Shown here piece by piece: positions 50,141 to 60,385 of a stretch of 64,000 bases of DNA (position 1 is the stretch's first letter; each line of letters starts with the position of its first letter). Source of the DNA: Pseudomonas sp. URMO17WK12:I11 (GTDB taxonomy: Bacteria > Pseudomonadota > Gammaproteobacteria > Pseudomonadales > Pseudomonadaceae). The stretch lies in assembly GCF_007677725.1 (NCBI RefSeq), contig NZ_VEDF01000009.1, positions 62,001 through 126,000 of the forward strand, read 5' to 3'. Both the position numbers and the translations under genes were made by a program. Under the pieces are notes generated by a model. It was not told where the DNA came from and did no database searches. It saw only the letters and a program-made list of their open reading frames with translations.

Positions 50141-51064
50141 ATGTCATCGCCCAGTCACGCCTCCGCCTCGCCCAAGCGTCGTTTCTTCCTGCGCTGGCCA
50201 TTCGTCGCGGCCGTGTTCGCAGTGATCGCCTATGGCGTATCCGTGGCCATGCACTGGGACGACCGCGGTGCGCTGTGGGTCAAGGAAAGCTTCGAGAGCA
50301 GCGCCGAGCGCAGTGAGAGCGTGTGGTTGCCAGACTATCAGGTCGACATCGACGCCAAGGTGCTGCCAGGCATGGAGGACGACGAAGCCTCCGACGTCGC
50401 CTTCAACCCGCGCACCCGCACCCTGTTCGCGGTCATGGGCAAGAACCCGTTTCTGGTCGAGCTGAGCCTGGATGGCGATGTGCTGCGCAAGATGCCGCTG
50501 CTGGGCTGGAGCAATCCGGAAGGCGTTGCCGTCTTGGAAGACGGCCATCTGGCCATTACCGATGAGCGCTCACACGATCTGACCGTGATCAAGCTCGACG
50601 CCCACACCACAGTCCTCAATCATGCTGATTTCCCCAGCTACGACCTGGGCGAGTCGGCCAACAGCAACAAGGGCTTCGAGGGCCTGGCTTGGGACCCGAT
50701 GCGCCAGCGCCTGGTGATCGGTGAAGAGCGTCCGCCGAAGCTCTACACCTGGAACAGCGACGGCCGCAGCCCGCTCAAGGGCGAGAAACAGCGACTGCCC
50801 AGCGACCAACTGGACCTGCGCAACCTGTCGGCCCTGGGGATCGACCCGCGCACCGGCCACCTGCTGGTGCTGTCGGCCGACTCCAACATGCTGCTCGAAC
50901 TCGACGAGCAAGGCCGGCAGGTCAGCTTCATGACCCTGCTGGGCGGCTTCAACGGCCTGCAAAATACCATTCCCCGCGCCGAAGGCGTGGCCATGGACGA
51001 GCAAGGCACGTTGTACATCGTCAGCGAGCCTAACCTGTTCTACCGTTTCAAGAAAAAGCAGTAG
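50141..51064 (+). CDS. SdiA-regulated domain beta-propeller protein 1
   Basis: A membrane-anchored periplasmic protein, 307 aa. One N-terminal helix (FFLRWPFVAAVFAVIAYGVSVAM) precedes a YjiK/SdiA-regulated six-bladed propeller with repeated blade motifs: DDEASDVAFNPRTRTLFAVMGKNPFLVELSLDG, NKGFEGLAWDPMRQRLVIGEE, NLSALGIDPRTGHLLVLSADSNMLLELD. AGGACC lies before the ATG. P. aeruginosa CarP, a calcium-responsive protein, belongs to the same family. A clear paralogue follows. Function here is inferred only from family. Confidence 0.82.
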   Translation: MSSPSHASASPKRRFFLRWPFVAAVFAVIAYGVSVAMHWDDRGALWVKESFESSAERSESVWLPDYQVDIDAKVLPGMEDDEASDVAFNPRTRTLFAVMGKNPFLVELSLDGDVLRKMPLLGWSNPEGVAVLEDGHLAITDERSHDLTVIKLDAHTTVLNHADFPSYDLGESANSNKGFEGLAWDPMRQRLVIGEERPPKLYTWNSDGRSPLKGEKQRLPSDQLDLRNLSALGIDPRTGHLLVLSADSNMLLELDEQGRQVSFMTLLGGFNGLQNTIPRAEGVAMDEQGTLYIVSEPNLFYRFKKKQ

Positions 51065-51145
51065 CGCGATCGGTCCATGCCGATTTTAAGATTCGCTTCA
51101 GTGGCCCATGGTTAGATTCGTCATCTTCTTGTCGAGTCTACCGTG

Positions 51146-52048
51146 ATGCGTCGATTTGTTCGTCTGCCTGTACTGCTGGGGTTGGCTGCGTTGTTGCTTG
51201 CCGGGCTGGCCGCCCAGGAGTTTCGCTTGTTCGAACGGGGCTGGTTCAACCTCAAGCAGTGGTGGCAGCCAGCCGCGCAAGGGATCGGCCTCGATCGCTA
51301 CCGAGTGGTGCTCGAGGCGCAACCTGTCGAGGGGCTGGACGATGATCTCTCCGCGCTGACCTACGACCCGGACCGTAGAACCCTGTTCACCGTCACCAAT
51401 GCCCGTTCGGAGCTGATCGAGCTGTCGCTGGAGGGGCGCATTCTGCGTCGCGTGCCGCTGACCGGCTTCGGCGATCCGGAGGCGGTGGAGTATGTGGGCC
51501 CCAACACCTACGTGATCACCGATGAGCGTCAGCAGCGGCTGATCCTGGTGCGTCTGGAGGACACCACGCCGTTTCTCGATGCCGCCGACGCCGAGCAGTT
51601 GAGCCTGGGTATCGGCCTCAACGGCAATAAGGGCTTCGAAGGGCTGGCCTATGACTCGGCCGGGCGCCGTCTGTTCGTGGCCAAGGAGCGCGATCCAATG
51701 CTCATCTATCAGATCCACGGGTTTCCCCATCGCGACCCCAAGCAGCCGTATGCGGTGCATGTGGTGCAGGACCGCAAGCGCGATGCGCGGTTGTTCGTGC
51801 GCGACCTGTCGAGCTTGCAGTTCGATGAGCGCAGTGGGCACCTGCTGGCGCTTTCTGACGAGTCACGCTTGGTACTGGAGCTGGATGTCGAGGGCAAACC
51901 GCTGAGCAGCCTGTCGTTGCGCAAGGGTTATCAGGGTTTGCAGGCGACGGTGCCGCAGGCTGAGGGGATCGCCATGGACGAGCAAGGCACCATCTACATG
52001 GTCAGTGAGCCGAACCTGTTCTACGTGTTCAAGCCGCTGGCCGATTGA
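51146..52048 (+). CDS. SdiA-regulated domain beta-propeller protein 2
   Basis: A tandem paralogue of the preceding gene, 300 aa. N-terminal helix (LPVLLGLAALLLAGLAAQEF) and the same propeller blades: DDDLSALTYDPDRRTLFTVTNARSELIELSLEGRILRRVPL, NKGFEGLAYDSAGRRLFVAKER, and the shared C-terminal blade AEGIAMDEQGTIYMVSEPNLFYVF. ATG 51146 is preferred over the adjacent GTG 51143. The shared ending in both genes (MDEQGT.Y.VSEPNLFY) indicates duplication. Metabolic role not evident. Confidence 0.82.
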   Translation: MRRFVRLPVLLGLAALLLAGLAAQEFRLFERGWFNLKQWWQPAAQGIGLDRYRVVLEAQPVEGLDDDLSALTYDPDRRTLFTVTNARSELIELSLEGRILRRVPLTGFGDPEAVEYVGPNTYVITDERQQRLILVRLEDTTPFLDAADAEQLSLGIGLNGNKGFEGLAYDSAGRRLFVAKERDPMLIYQIHGFPHRDPKQPYAVHVVQDRKRDARLFVRDLSSLQFDERSGHLLALSDESRLVLELDVEGKPLSSLSLRKGYQGLQATVPQAEGIAMDEQGTIYMVSEPNLFYVFKPLAD

Positions 52049-52052
52049 GCCG

Positions 52053-52080
52053 CTGCGGGGCAACGCGACTTGCCCCGCAG
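52053..52080. terminator. Bidirectional hairpin before rpiA 3' end
   Basis: CTGCGGGGCA (52053-52062) pairs perfectly with TGCCCCGCAG (52071-52080), loop of eight, in the 39-base gap between convergent genes. No T-run. Confidence 0.65.
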
Positions 52081-52087
52081 CAAGCCA

Positions 52088-52762
52088 TCACTGGGCCTTG
52101 AGGGTTTTCACGCCTTCGCTGGTGCCCAGCAGCAGCAGATCGGCAGGGCGGGCGGCGAACAGGCCATTGGTGACCACGCCGACGATCGCATTGATCTGCG
52201 CTTCGAGCTGCACCGGGTCGGTGATCTGCAGGTTGTGCACATCGAGAATCACGTTGCCGTTGTCGGTGACCACGCCTTCGCGGTACACCGGGTCGCCGCC
52301 CAGCTTGACCAACTGACGCGCCACGTGGCTGCGGGCCATTGGAATGACCTCGACCGGCAGCGGGAAGGCACCCAGCACGGGCACCAGCTTGCTACCGTCG
52401 GCGATGCAGATGAAGGTCTTGGCCACCGCCGCCACGATCTTCTCGCGCGTCAATGCGGCGCCGCCGCCCTTGATCAGGTTCAGGTGCGCGTCGCTCTCGT
52501 CGGCACCATCGACGTAGAACTCCAGCTCACTGACGCTATTGAGCTCATACACCGGGATGCCATGACCCTTCAGACGCTCAGCGGTGGCCTCGGAGCTTGC
52601 CACCGCGCCATCGAAGGCGCCCTTGTGCTGGGCTAGCGCGTCGATGAAGAAGTTGGCAGTCGAGCCGGTGCCGACGCCGACGACGCTGTTTTCATCGAGC
52701 TTGGGCAGAATGAAGTCGACAGCGGCCTGGGCGACGGCCTGTTTGAGTTGGTCCTGGGTCAT
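52088..52762 (-). CDS. rpiA: Ribose-5-phosphate isomerase A
   Basis: Interconverts ribose-5-phosphate and ribulose-5-phosphate, 224 aa, normal length. Motifs are GVGTGSTANFFIDAL, YVDGADESDAHLNLIKGGGAALTREKIVA with the catalytic Asp and Glu, and LVPVLGAFPLPVEVIP. ATG 52762 corresponds to the usual N-terminus (TQDQLKQAVAQAAVDFI). The same frame stays open far upstream across ilvA, but that part is antisense noise. rpiA is divergent from ilvA, a familiar order. Confidence 0.96.
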   Translation of the reverse strand: MTQDQLKQAVAQAAVDFILPKLDENSVVGVGTGSTANFFIDALAQHKGAFDGAVASSEATAERLKGHGIPVYELNSVSELEFYVDGADESDAHLNLIKGGGAALTREKIVAAVAKTFICIADGSKLVPVLGAFPLPVEVIPMARSHVARQLVKLGGDPVYREGVVTDNGNVILDVHNLQITDPVQLEAQINAIVGVVTNGLFAARPADLLLLGTSEGVKTLKAQ

Positions 52763-52894
52763 GCGGGCTCCGGAAGGGGCAGGGCGGTGTGAAAAGAGCC
52801 TAGTATACCGGCTCGGGTGGCTTTGCTGTGGTCGCCCGACGTAGCGCTGCGGTAGACTCGCAGCCCTCGTCCCGCGGCCAGTGATGCTTTCCCG

Positions 52895-54409
<1,515 letters not shown>

Positions 54410-54453
54410 GCGGCTAAGCTTGGGCTGATGGCCCGTTCGAGGACACCCCGCGC

Positions 54454-54879
54454 ATGGAACACCTGACCACCCTGAAAATCCTCCACACCGTCGCCGCCGC
54501 GCTGCTGCTGCTCGGCGGGCTGGGCCTGGCGATCTGGACCGTGCGCGGCCGTCGCCGGGGTGACGCCCAAGCCTGCGCCAAGCTGCTGCGCTGGCCGTTG
54601 CTGTGGGTCTGGCTGGTGATGGTGCTGGCGCTGCTGAGCCTGCCGGTGAGCGGTTGGTGGTTGGTGCATCGGATCGGCTGGCCGCTGGGACAGGCATGGT
54701 TACTGGGCTCCAGCATCCTCTACACCCTGGGCGCCGGTGCCGTCTGCTGGTTGCTGGTGCGCTTGAACCGGCTGCGCCAGGCCGAGGCGGTGGGTTTGCG
54801 CCTCACGCTGGCCCTGGCCGTGTTCAGCGGCGTTTGCCTGCTTGGCACCGCGGCCCTGATGGGCGCCAAGCCGGTCTGA
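54454..54879 (+). CDS. DUF2269-like integral membrane protein
   Basis: A 141-aa protein with four predicted helices: LKILHTVAAALLLLGGLGLAIW, LLWVWLVMVLALLSLPVSGWWL, WLLGSSILYTLGAGAVCWLLV and LRLTLALAVFSGVCLLGTAALM. It matches the DUF2269 family of small membrane proteins, opening with a His in the first helix. It starts 45 bases after ilvA and may be co-transcribed. Function unknown. Confidence 0.75.
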   Translation: MEHLTTLKILHTVAAALLLLGGLGLAIWTVRGRRRGDAQACAKLLRWPLLWVWLVMVLALLSLPVSGWWLVHRIGWPLGQAWLLGSSILYTLGAGAVCWLLVRLNRLRQAEAVGLRLTLALAVFSGVCLLGTAALMGAKPV

Positions 54880-55021
54880 GCGCGCGCCGGCGCCCCCAAA
54901 CCCGCGCGATACCTGCAAACATGCCGTGTTCTCTGCGCCGCACATAAGCGTGGCGGGCGCGTTGCTGCGCTCGCAGGCTTTGTGGAACAATGCGGTGACA
55001 TGCGTTTGCGAGGTTGCTGCC

Positions 55022-55501
55022 GTGATCGACCCGGATGGTTTTCGCCCCAATGTCGGCATCATTCTGACCAATGATGTCGGGCAGGTGCTATGGGCTCGAC
55101 GGATCAACCAGGATGCCTGGCAATTCCCACAGGGTGGTATCAACCCTGACGAGACGCCGGAAGATGCCCTGTACCGTGAGCTGAACGAAGAAGTTGGCCT
55201 TGAACGCGAAGATGTGGAAATTCTTGCCTGCACCCGCGGCTGGTTGCGTTATCGTTTACCCCAGCGGCTGGTCCGCACCCACAGCCAACCGCTGTGCATC
55301 GGCCAGAAGCAGAAATGGTTTTTGCTGCGCCTGGTGAGCAATGAGCAACGGGTGCGGATGGACCTGACCGGCAAGCCTGAGTTCGATGGCTGGCGTTGGG
55401 TCAGCTACTGGTATCCGCTGGGCCAGGTGGTGACGTTCAAGCGTGAAGTCTACCGCCGCGCCTTGAAAGAGCTTGCACCGCGTCTTTTGACGCGCGACTG
55501 A
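55022..55501 (+). CDS. rppH: RNA pyrophosphohydrolase RppH
   Basis: Nudix enzyme that removes pyrophosphate from the 5' end of transcripts and triggers decay, 159 aa. The Nudix box is residues 38-60 (GGINPDETPEDALYRELNEEVGL). The start is GTG 55022, eight bases after GAGG; no closer ATG exists and the family N-terminus IDPDGFRPNVGIIL begins here. ptsP follows after 22 bases, the usual pair in proteobacteria. Confidence 0.95.
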   Translation: MIDPDGFRPNVGIILTNDVGQVLWARRINQDAWQFPQGGINPDETPEDALYRELNEEVGLEREDVEILACTRGWLRYRLPQRLVRTHSQPLCIGQKQKWFLLRLVSNEQRVRMDLTGKPEFDGWRWVSYWYPLGQVVTFKREVYRRALKELAPRLLTRD

Positions 55502-55523
55502 CGACGGAGTTCGACCCCGAGCC

Positions 55524-57803
55524 ATGCTCAATACGCTGCGCAAGATCGTCCAGGAAGTGAACTCCGCCAAAGATCTCAAGACGGCGTTGGGGATCATTGT
55601 CTTGCGCGTCAAGGAGGCCATGGGCAGCCAGGTCTGCTCGGTGTATCTGCTCGACCCCGAAACCAATCGCTTCGTACTGATGGCCTCCGAAGGCCTGAAC
55701 AAGCGCTCCATCGGCAAGGTCAGCATGGCCCCCAACGAAGGCCTGGTTGGCCTGGTCGGTACCCGGGAAGAGCCGCTGAACCTGGAAAACGCCGCCGATC
55801 ACCCGCGTTACCGCTATTTTGCCGAAACCGGCGAAGAGAAATTCGCCTCCTTCCTCGGTGCGCCGATCATCCACCATCGCCGGGTGGTGGGCGTGCTGGT
55901 CATCCAGCAGAAAGAGCGCCGCCAGTTCGACGAGGGCGAAGAAGCCTTCCTGGTGACCATGAGCGCGCAGCTGGCCGGGGTCATCGCCCACGCCGAGGCG
56001 ACCGGCTCGATCCGTGGCCTCGGCCGCCAGGGCAAGGGCATTCAGGAGGCACGCTTCGTCGGTGTGCCAGGCTCGCCGGGCGCAGCTGTCGGGCGTGCGG
56101 TGGTGATGCTGCCACCGGCGGACCTGGAAGTGGTGCCGGACAAGACCGTCGATGACATCGATGCGGAGCTGAAACTGTTCCACAACGCCCTCGAAGGGGT
56201 GCGTGCCGACATGCGCAAGCTGTCGGCCAAGCTGGCCACCCAGCTGCGCCCGGAAGAGCGCGCCTTGTTCGATGTCTACCTGATGATGCTCGAAGACGCC
56301 GCCCTCGGTGGCGAAGTGATCCAGGTCATCAAGACCGGCCAATGGGCCCAGGGCGCGTTGCGCCAGGTGGTTGGCGAGCACGTCAACCGCTTCGAGCTGA
56401 TGGATGACGACTACCTGCGCGAGCGCGCCTCCGACGTCAAGGACCTGGGCCGGCGCTTGCTGGCGTATTTGCAGGAGGCCCGCTCGCAGTCGCTGGTGTA
56501 TGCCGAGAACACCATCCTGGTCAGTGAAGAACTGACCCCGGCGATGCTCGGCGAAGTGCCCGAGGGCAAGTTGGTCGGCCTGGTGTCGGTGTTGGGTTCG
56601 GGTAACTCCCATGTTGCCATCCTGGCCCGCGCCATGGGCATTCCCACGGTGATGGGCCTGGTCGACCTGCCGTACTCCAAGGTCGATGGCATCGAAATGA
56701 TCGTCGACGGCTACAAGGGCGAGGTGTTCACCAACCCCAGCGATGTGCTGCGCAAGCAATACAGCGACGTGGTCGAAGAGGAACGCCAGCTGGCCCAGGG
56801 CCTCGATGCCCTGCGCGAACTGCCCTGCGTCACCCCTGATGGCCATCGCATGCCGCTGTGGGTCAACACCGGCTTGCTCGCGGATGTCGCCCGTGCTCAG
56901 CAGCGCGGCGCCGAGGGTGTCGGGCTGTACCGCACCGAAGTGCCGTTCATGATCAACCAACGCTTCCCCAGCGAGAAAGAGCAGCTGGCGATCTATCGTG
57001 AACAACTGGCAGCGTTTCACCCCTTGCCAGTGACCATGCGTACCCTCGACATCGGCGGTGACAAGGCGCTTTCGTACTTCCCGATCAAGGAAGAAAACCC
57101 GTTTCTGGGCTGGCGCGGCATTCGCGTCACCCTCGATCACCCGGAAATCTTCCTGGTCCAGACCCGCGCCATGCTCAAGGCCAGCGAGGGGCTGAACAAC
57201 CTGCGGATTCTGCTGCCGATGATCTCCGGCATCCACGAGTTGGAAGAAGCATTGCACCTGATCCACCGCGCCTGGGGCGAGGTGCGCGACGAGGGCACCG
57301 ACGTGCCCATGCCGCCAGTGGGCGTGATGGTGGAGATCCCCGCTGCCGTGTACCAGACCAAGGAACTGGCGCGTCAGGTGGATTTCCTCTCGGTTGGCTC
57401 CAACGACCTGACGCAATACCTGCTGGCAGTCGACCGCAACAACCCGCGGGTTGCCGACCTGTACGATTACCTGCACCCGGCCGTGCTTCAGGCGCTCAAC
57501 ACCGTGGTGCGAGATGCCCACGGCGAGGGCAAGCCGGTGAGCATCTGTGGCGAGATGGCGGGCGACCCGGCGGCAGCGATCCTGCTCATGGCCATGGGCT
57601 TCGACAGCCTGTCGATGAACGCCACCAACCTGCCGAAGGTGAAGTGGATGTTGCGTCAGGTGAACATGAGCCGCGCCAAGGAGCTTCTGGAAGAAGCGCT
57701 GAGTCACGACAACCCGCAAGTTATCCACAGCTCGCTGCAGCTGGCGCTGAAGAACCTTGGCCTGGCACGCATGATCGGGCCAGGCGCCAACAAGCCCCTC
57801 TGA
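55524..57803 (+). CDS. ptsP: Phosphoenolpyruvate-protein phosphotransferase PtsP (EI-Ntr)
   Basis: First phosphocarrier of the nitrogen PTS, 759 aa. An N-terminal GAF domain (about 1-160; LDPETNRFVLMASEGLN) is followed by enzyme I domains: the phosphohistidine His363 in GSGNSHVAILARAMGIPTVMG, the PEP-binding barrel with RTLDIGGDKALSYF and VGVMVEIPAAV, and the active-site Cys675 in ISICGEMAGDP. It phosphorylates NPr, then EIIA-Ntr. It is co-directional with rppH; a strong hairpin lies just after it. Confidence 0.97.
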   Translation: MLNTLRKIVQEVNSAKDLKTALGIIVLRVKEAMGSQVCSVYLLDPETNRFVLMASEGLNKRSIGKVSMAPNEGLVGLVGTREEPLNLENAADHPRYRYFAETGEEKFASFLGAPIIHHRRVVGVLVIQQKERRQFDEGEEAFLVTMSAQLAGVIAHAEATGSIRGLGRQGKGIQEARFVGVPGSPGAAVGRAVVMLPPADLEVVPDKTVDDIDAELKLFHNALEGVRADMRKLSAKLATQLRPEERALFDVYLMMLEDAALGGEVIQVIKTGQWAQGALRQVVGEHVNRFELMDDDYLRERASDVKDLGRRLLAYLQEARSQSLVYAENTILVSEELTPAMLGEVPEGKLVGLVSVLGSGNSHVAILARAMGIPTVMGLVDLPYSKVDGIEMIVDGYKGEVFTNPSDVLRKQYSDVVEEERQLAQGLDALRELPCVTPDGHRMPLWVNTGLLADVARAQQRGAEGVGLYRTEVPFMINQRFPSEKEQLAIYREQLAAFHPLPVTMRTLDIGGDKALSYFPIKEENPFLGWRGIRVTLDHPEIFLVQTRAMLKASEGLNNLRILLPMISGIHELEEALHLIHRAWGEVRDEGTDVPMPPVGVMVEIPAAVYQTKELARQVDFLSVGSNDLTQYLLAVDRNNPRVADLYDYLHPAVLQALNTVVRDAHGEGKPVSICGEMAGDPAAAILLMAMGFDSLSMNATNLPKVKWMLRQVNMSRAKELLEEALSHDNPQVIHSSLQLALKNLGLARMIGPGANKPL

Positions 57804-57814
57804 TTGGCGTAGGT

Positions 57815-57843
57815 TGCCTGGCGGGCTATTGGCCCGCCAGGCA
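57815..57843. terminator. Bidirectional hairpin between ptsP and the NRDE gene
   Basis: A perfect 12-bp stem TGCCTGGCGGGC/GCCCGCCAGGCA with a five-base loop fills the gap between convergent genes. Confidence 0.7.
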
Positions 57844-57850
57844 GGCAGGC

Positions 57851-58597
57851 TCATACCTCCAGGCTGACCTCCCGCAGTTGCCCGCCGAAGGGGCCGAAAC
57901 TGCGCTCGACCAGTCGCCTTGTTCCCTGATCATCGACCATTAACACGGTGCTGGCCCGGGTGCCGTAGGTCTGGCTGGCGATGAACACACTCGAGAGCAG
58001 TTTCTCTGTCGCCATGCCCTCCCCCGTCTCTGGCAACTCCGCGTCCGCCGCTGGCGCGTCATCGGCCAGCAGCTCCAGCAAACGCTGTGGATCTGCTGCG
58101 TCCAGCAGGCGCTCAAGACCGCTGCGTGCCTTGATCAGCTTCGGCCATGGCGTATCCAGGCCGGCATTGGACAGCCCGTAGGTCCCGGGCTGGAGCAAAC
58201 GTGGCATGCCCTGCCGGGCGTTCAGGTAAGCCAATTGGTGATGATCGCCAGCCAGCAGATTGAAGCCGCTATAGAGCCCTCGACGGCTGGCCACCTGTTC
58301 AAGGTAAGCCGTTACGCTGAGCGTGCCTTGCAGGTAGGCGGCCACCAGTTCGCCACGCGAGCGCGAGCCAAGCGGCTGGCCTGGCTCCCGGATATTGGTA
58401 AGGGCCGCAAAACGTCCCTGCGGACCGACGCCCAGCCAGGTACCGCCCGCTTCCAGGTCACGCCCTGCGTACACCCCAGGTGCATCTTCCCAAGCTGCCA
58501 GGACCTGAGTGGGGCGAGCATAGAATTCATCGCGGTTGGCGGCAACGATCAGCGGCAGGGCATGCCCCGGCCGCCAGGCGAAAACGATCAGGCACAT
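57851..58597 (-). CDS. NRDE/TANGO2 family protein
   Basis: A 248-aa member of the TANGO2/NRDE family, named for the conserved ANRDE segment, here VAANRDEFYARPTQ. The protein begins MCLIVFAW; Cys2, exposed after Met removal, fits an N-terminal nucleophile hydrolase. Other segments are AGRDLEAGGTWLGVGPQGRFAALTN and the C-terminal YGTRASTVLMVD. ATG 58597 is chosen for this Cys2; an in-frame extension to 58654 would hide it. Enzyme activity unknown; eukaryotic TANGO2 affects lipid or haem handling. Confidence 0.85.
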   Translation of the reverse strand: MCLIVFAWRPGHALPLIVAANRDEFYARPTQVLAAWEDAPGVYAGRDLEAGGTWLGVGPQGRFAALTNIREPGQPLGSRSRGELVAAYLQGTLSVTAYLEQVASRRGLYSGFNLLAGDHHQLAYLNARQGMPRLLQPGTYGLSNAGLDTPWPKLIKARSGLERLLDAADPQRLLELLADDAPAADAELPETGEGMATEKLLSSVFIASQTYGTRASTVLMVDDQGTRRLVERSFGPFGGQLREVSLEV

Positions 58598-58728
58598 CGC
58601 TTGTGGCCTCCGTGTGTTTTGCCCACTGTACCCACTGAACAGGCAGCGATCCATCCTGTCACAGAGTTCACTAGAGGCCCGGGGTCGGCTTCCGTTACCA
58701 TGCCGGATCGTTTTCTCGGGGAAGCCGA

Positions 58729-59511
58729 ATGGAATTCGTGCTCTATCTGCTCTTGGGCGCTTGCGCCGGCGTGCTGGCCGGCCTGTTCGGTGTGGGTGGC
58801 GGCATCATCATCGTGCCGGTGCTCGTGTACAGCTTCACCTTGCAAGGTTTCGATGCCTCGGTGCTGACCCACCTGGCGGTGGGCACTTCGCTGGCGACCA
58901 TCGTCTTCACGTCGATCAATGCCGTGCGCGAGCACCACCGCAAAGGGGCGGTGCAATGGCCGATGTTCGCCTGGATGACGCTGGGCATCCTCATCGGTGC
59001 CGGTATCGGCGCCAAGACCGCATCGTTGATACAGGGGCCGCAGTTGCAGAAGATCATCGGCGTCTTTGCCTTGATCGTCGCTGCGCAAATGGCGCTGGAT
59101 CTCAGACCCAAGGCCAGCGGCGGCAAGCCTGGCAAGCCTGCGCTGATGGGGGCTGGCGCAGTGATCGGCTGGGCTTCGGCAATCTTCGGTATCGGCGGCG
59201 GCTCGCTGACCGTGCCATTTCTGACCTGGCGCAGCCTGCCGATGCAGCAGGCGGTCGCTACATCTTCGGCCTGTGGCCTGCCGATCGCGGTGGCCAGCGC
59301 CTTGAGTTTCATGCTGTTGGGTTGGCACGATGCCGATCTGCCGCCCCACAGCCTGGGTTACGTGTACTTGCCGGCGTTGATCGGCATCGCCGTGACCAGC
59401 ATGTTTTTCGCCCGCTTCGGCGCACGCCTGGCACACCGGTTGTCGCCACGGCTGTTGAAACGCCTGTTCGCAGCCTTGCTGTTCTGCGTAGGCCTCAGCT
59501 TTCTGATTTGA
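58729..59511 (+). CDS. TauE/SafE-family sulfite/organosulfonate exporter-like permease
   Basis: A 260-aa membrane protein with about eight helices of the TauE/SafE/YfcA family. Glycine motifs GLFGVGGGIIIVPVL (first half) and FGIGGGSLTVPFL (second half) define the duplicated fold. It starts 17 bases upstream of lgt across the stop, so the two are probably co-transcribed. Substrate unknown; family members move sulfite, sulfoacetate or similar anions. Confidence 0.87.
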   Translation: MEFVLYLLLGACAGVLAGLFGVGGGIIIVPVLVYSFTLQGFDASVLTHLAVGTSLATIVFTSINAVREHHRKGAVQWPMFAWMTLGILIGAGIGAKTASLIQGPQLQKIIGVFALIVAAQMALDLRPKASGGKPGKPALMGAGAVIGWASAIFGIGGGSLTVPFLTWRSLPMQQAVATSSACGLPIAVASALSFMLLGWHDADLPPHSLGYVYLPALIGIAVTSMFFARFGARLAHRLSPRLLKRLFAALLFCVGLSFLI

Positions 59512-59527
59512 ACCAAGAGGACGTTCC

Positions 59528-60334
59528 ATGCTGCCTTACCCGCAGATAGACCCCGTTGCCGTAGCGCTCGGGCCCCTGAAAATCCACTGGTACGGCCTGA
59601 TGTACCTGGTCGGCATCGGCGGTGCCTGGCTGCTGGCCTCGCGTCGGCTGCATCGCTTCGATCCCACCTGGAACCGCGAAAAGCTGTCCGACCTGGTGTT
59701 CTGGTTATCGATGGGGGTGATCGTTGGCGGGCGCCTGGGCTATGTACTGTTCTACGACCTGCACGCCTACCTGGCCAACCCGACGCTGATCTTCGAGGTA
59801 TGGAAAGGTGGCATGTCGTTCCACGGTGGCTTCATCGGCGTGATGCTGGCTGCCTTGTGGTTCGGCAAACGCAATAACAAGTCGTTCTTCGAGCTGATGG
59901 ACTTCGTCGCGCCGCTGGTGCCGATCGGCCTGGGGGCAGGGCGCATCGGCAACTTCATCAATGCCGAGCTGTGGGGCAAAGCCACTGACGTGCCGTGGGC
60001 GATGGTATTCCCACCGTTCAGCGATCCGGCGCAACTGCCGCGTCACCCCTCGCAGTTGTATCAATTCGCCCTGGAAGGCGTGGCGCTGTTCGTCATCTTG
60101 TGGCTGTACTCGCGCAAGCCGCGGCCAACCATGGCGGTGTCCGGCATGTTCGCGCTGTTCTACGGGATCTTCCGTTTCGTCGTCGAGTTCGTCCGCGTAC
60201 CCGATGCGCAGCTGGGCTACATCGCCTGGGGTTGGTTGACCATGGGTCAGATTCTCTGCGTGCCGATGATCCTCGCTGGCCTTGGCCTGATCTGGTGGGC
60301 TTATAATCGCAAACCCACGGCGAAAACCGCCTGA
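59528..60334 (+). CDS. lgt: Prolipoprotein diacylglyceryl transferase
   Basis: Transfers diacylglyceryl to the lipobox cysteine of prolipoproteins, 268 aa, seven helices. Conserved residues fit: Tyr22 in IHWYGLMY, His99 in KGGMSFHGGFIG and Arg139 in GAGRIGNFINAELWG. AAGAGGACGTTCC precedes the ATG. thyA lies downstream, separated by an intrinsic terminator. Confidence 0.96.
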   Translation: MLPYPQIDPVAVALGPLKIHWYGLMYLVGIGGAWLLASRRLHRFDPTWNREKLSDLVFWLSMGVIVGGRLGYVLFYDLHAYLANPTLIFEVWKGGMSFHGGFIGVMLAALWFGKRNNKSFFELMDFVAPLVPIGLGAGRIGNFINAELWGKATDVPWAMVFPPFSDPAQLPRHPSQLYQFALEGVALFVILWLYSRKPRPTMAVSGMFALFYGIFRFVVEFVRVPDAQLGYIAWGWLTMGQILCVPMILAGLGLIWWAYNRKPTAKTA

Positions 60335-60342
60335 TTTTTTCC

Positions 60343-60370
60343 ACGGCAGGGGTGATCCCTCTGCCGTTTT
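60343..60370 (+). terminator. Terminator between lgt and thyA
   Basis: ACGGCAG (60343-60349) pairs with CTGCCGT (60361-60367), with inner GGG/CCC pairs and one bulge, followed by TTTT. It lies nine bases after the lgt stop and just before the thyA ribosome-binding site. Confidence 0.65.
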
Positions 60371-60385
60371 CGTTACAGGTAAGCC

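Noticed and set aside
55437..57854. 805-codon open frame on the minus strand opposite ptsP
   Set aside because: It is the GC-bias shadow of ptsP: His/Gln/Val-rich, no family resemblance and no ribosome-binding site. The same applies to other long antisense frames (for example 469-1629, 18216-19595, 32943-34562, 59705-61588).
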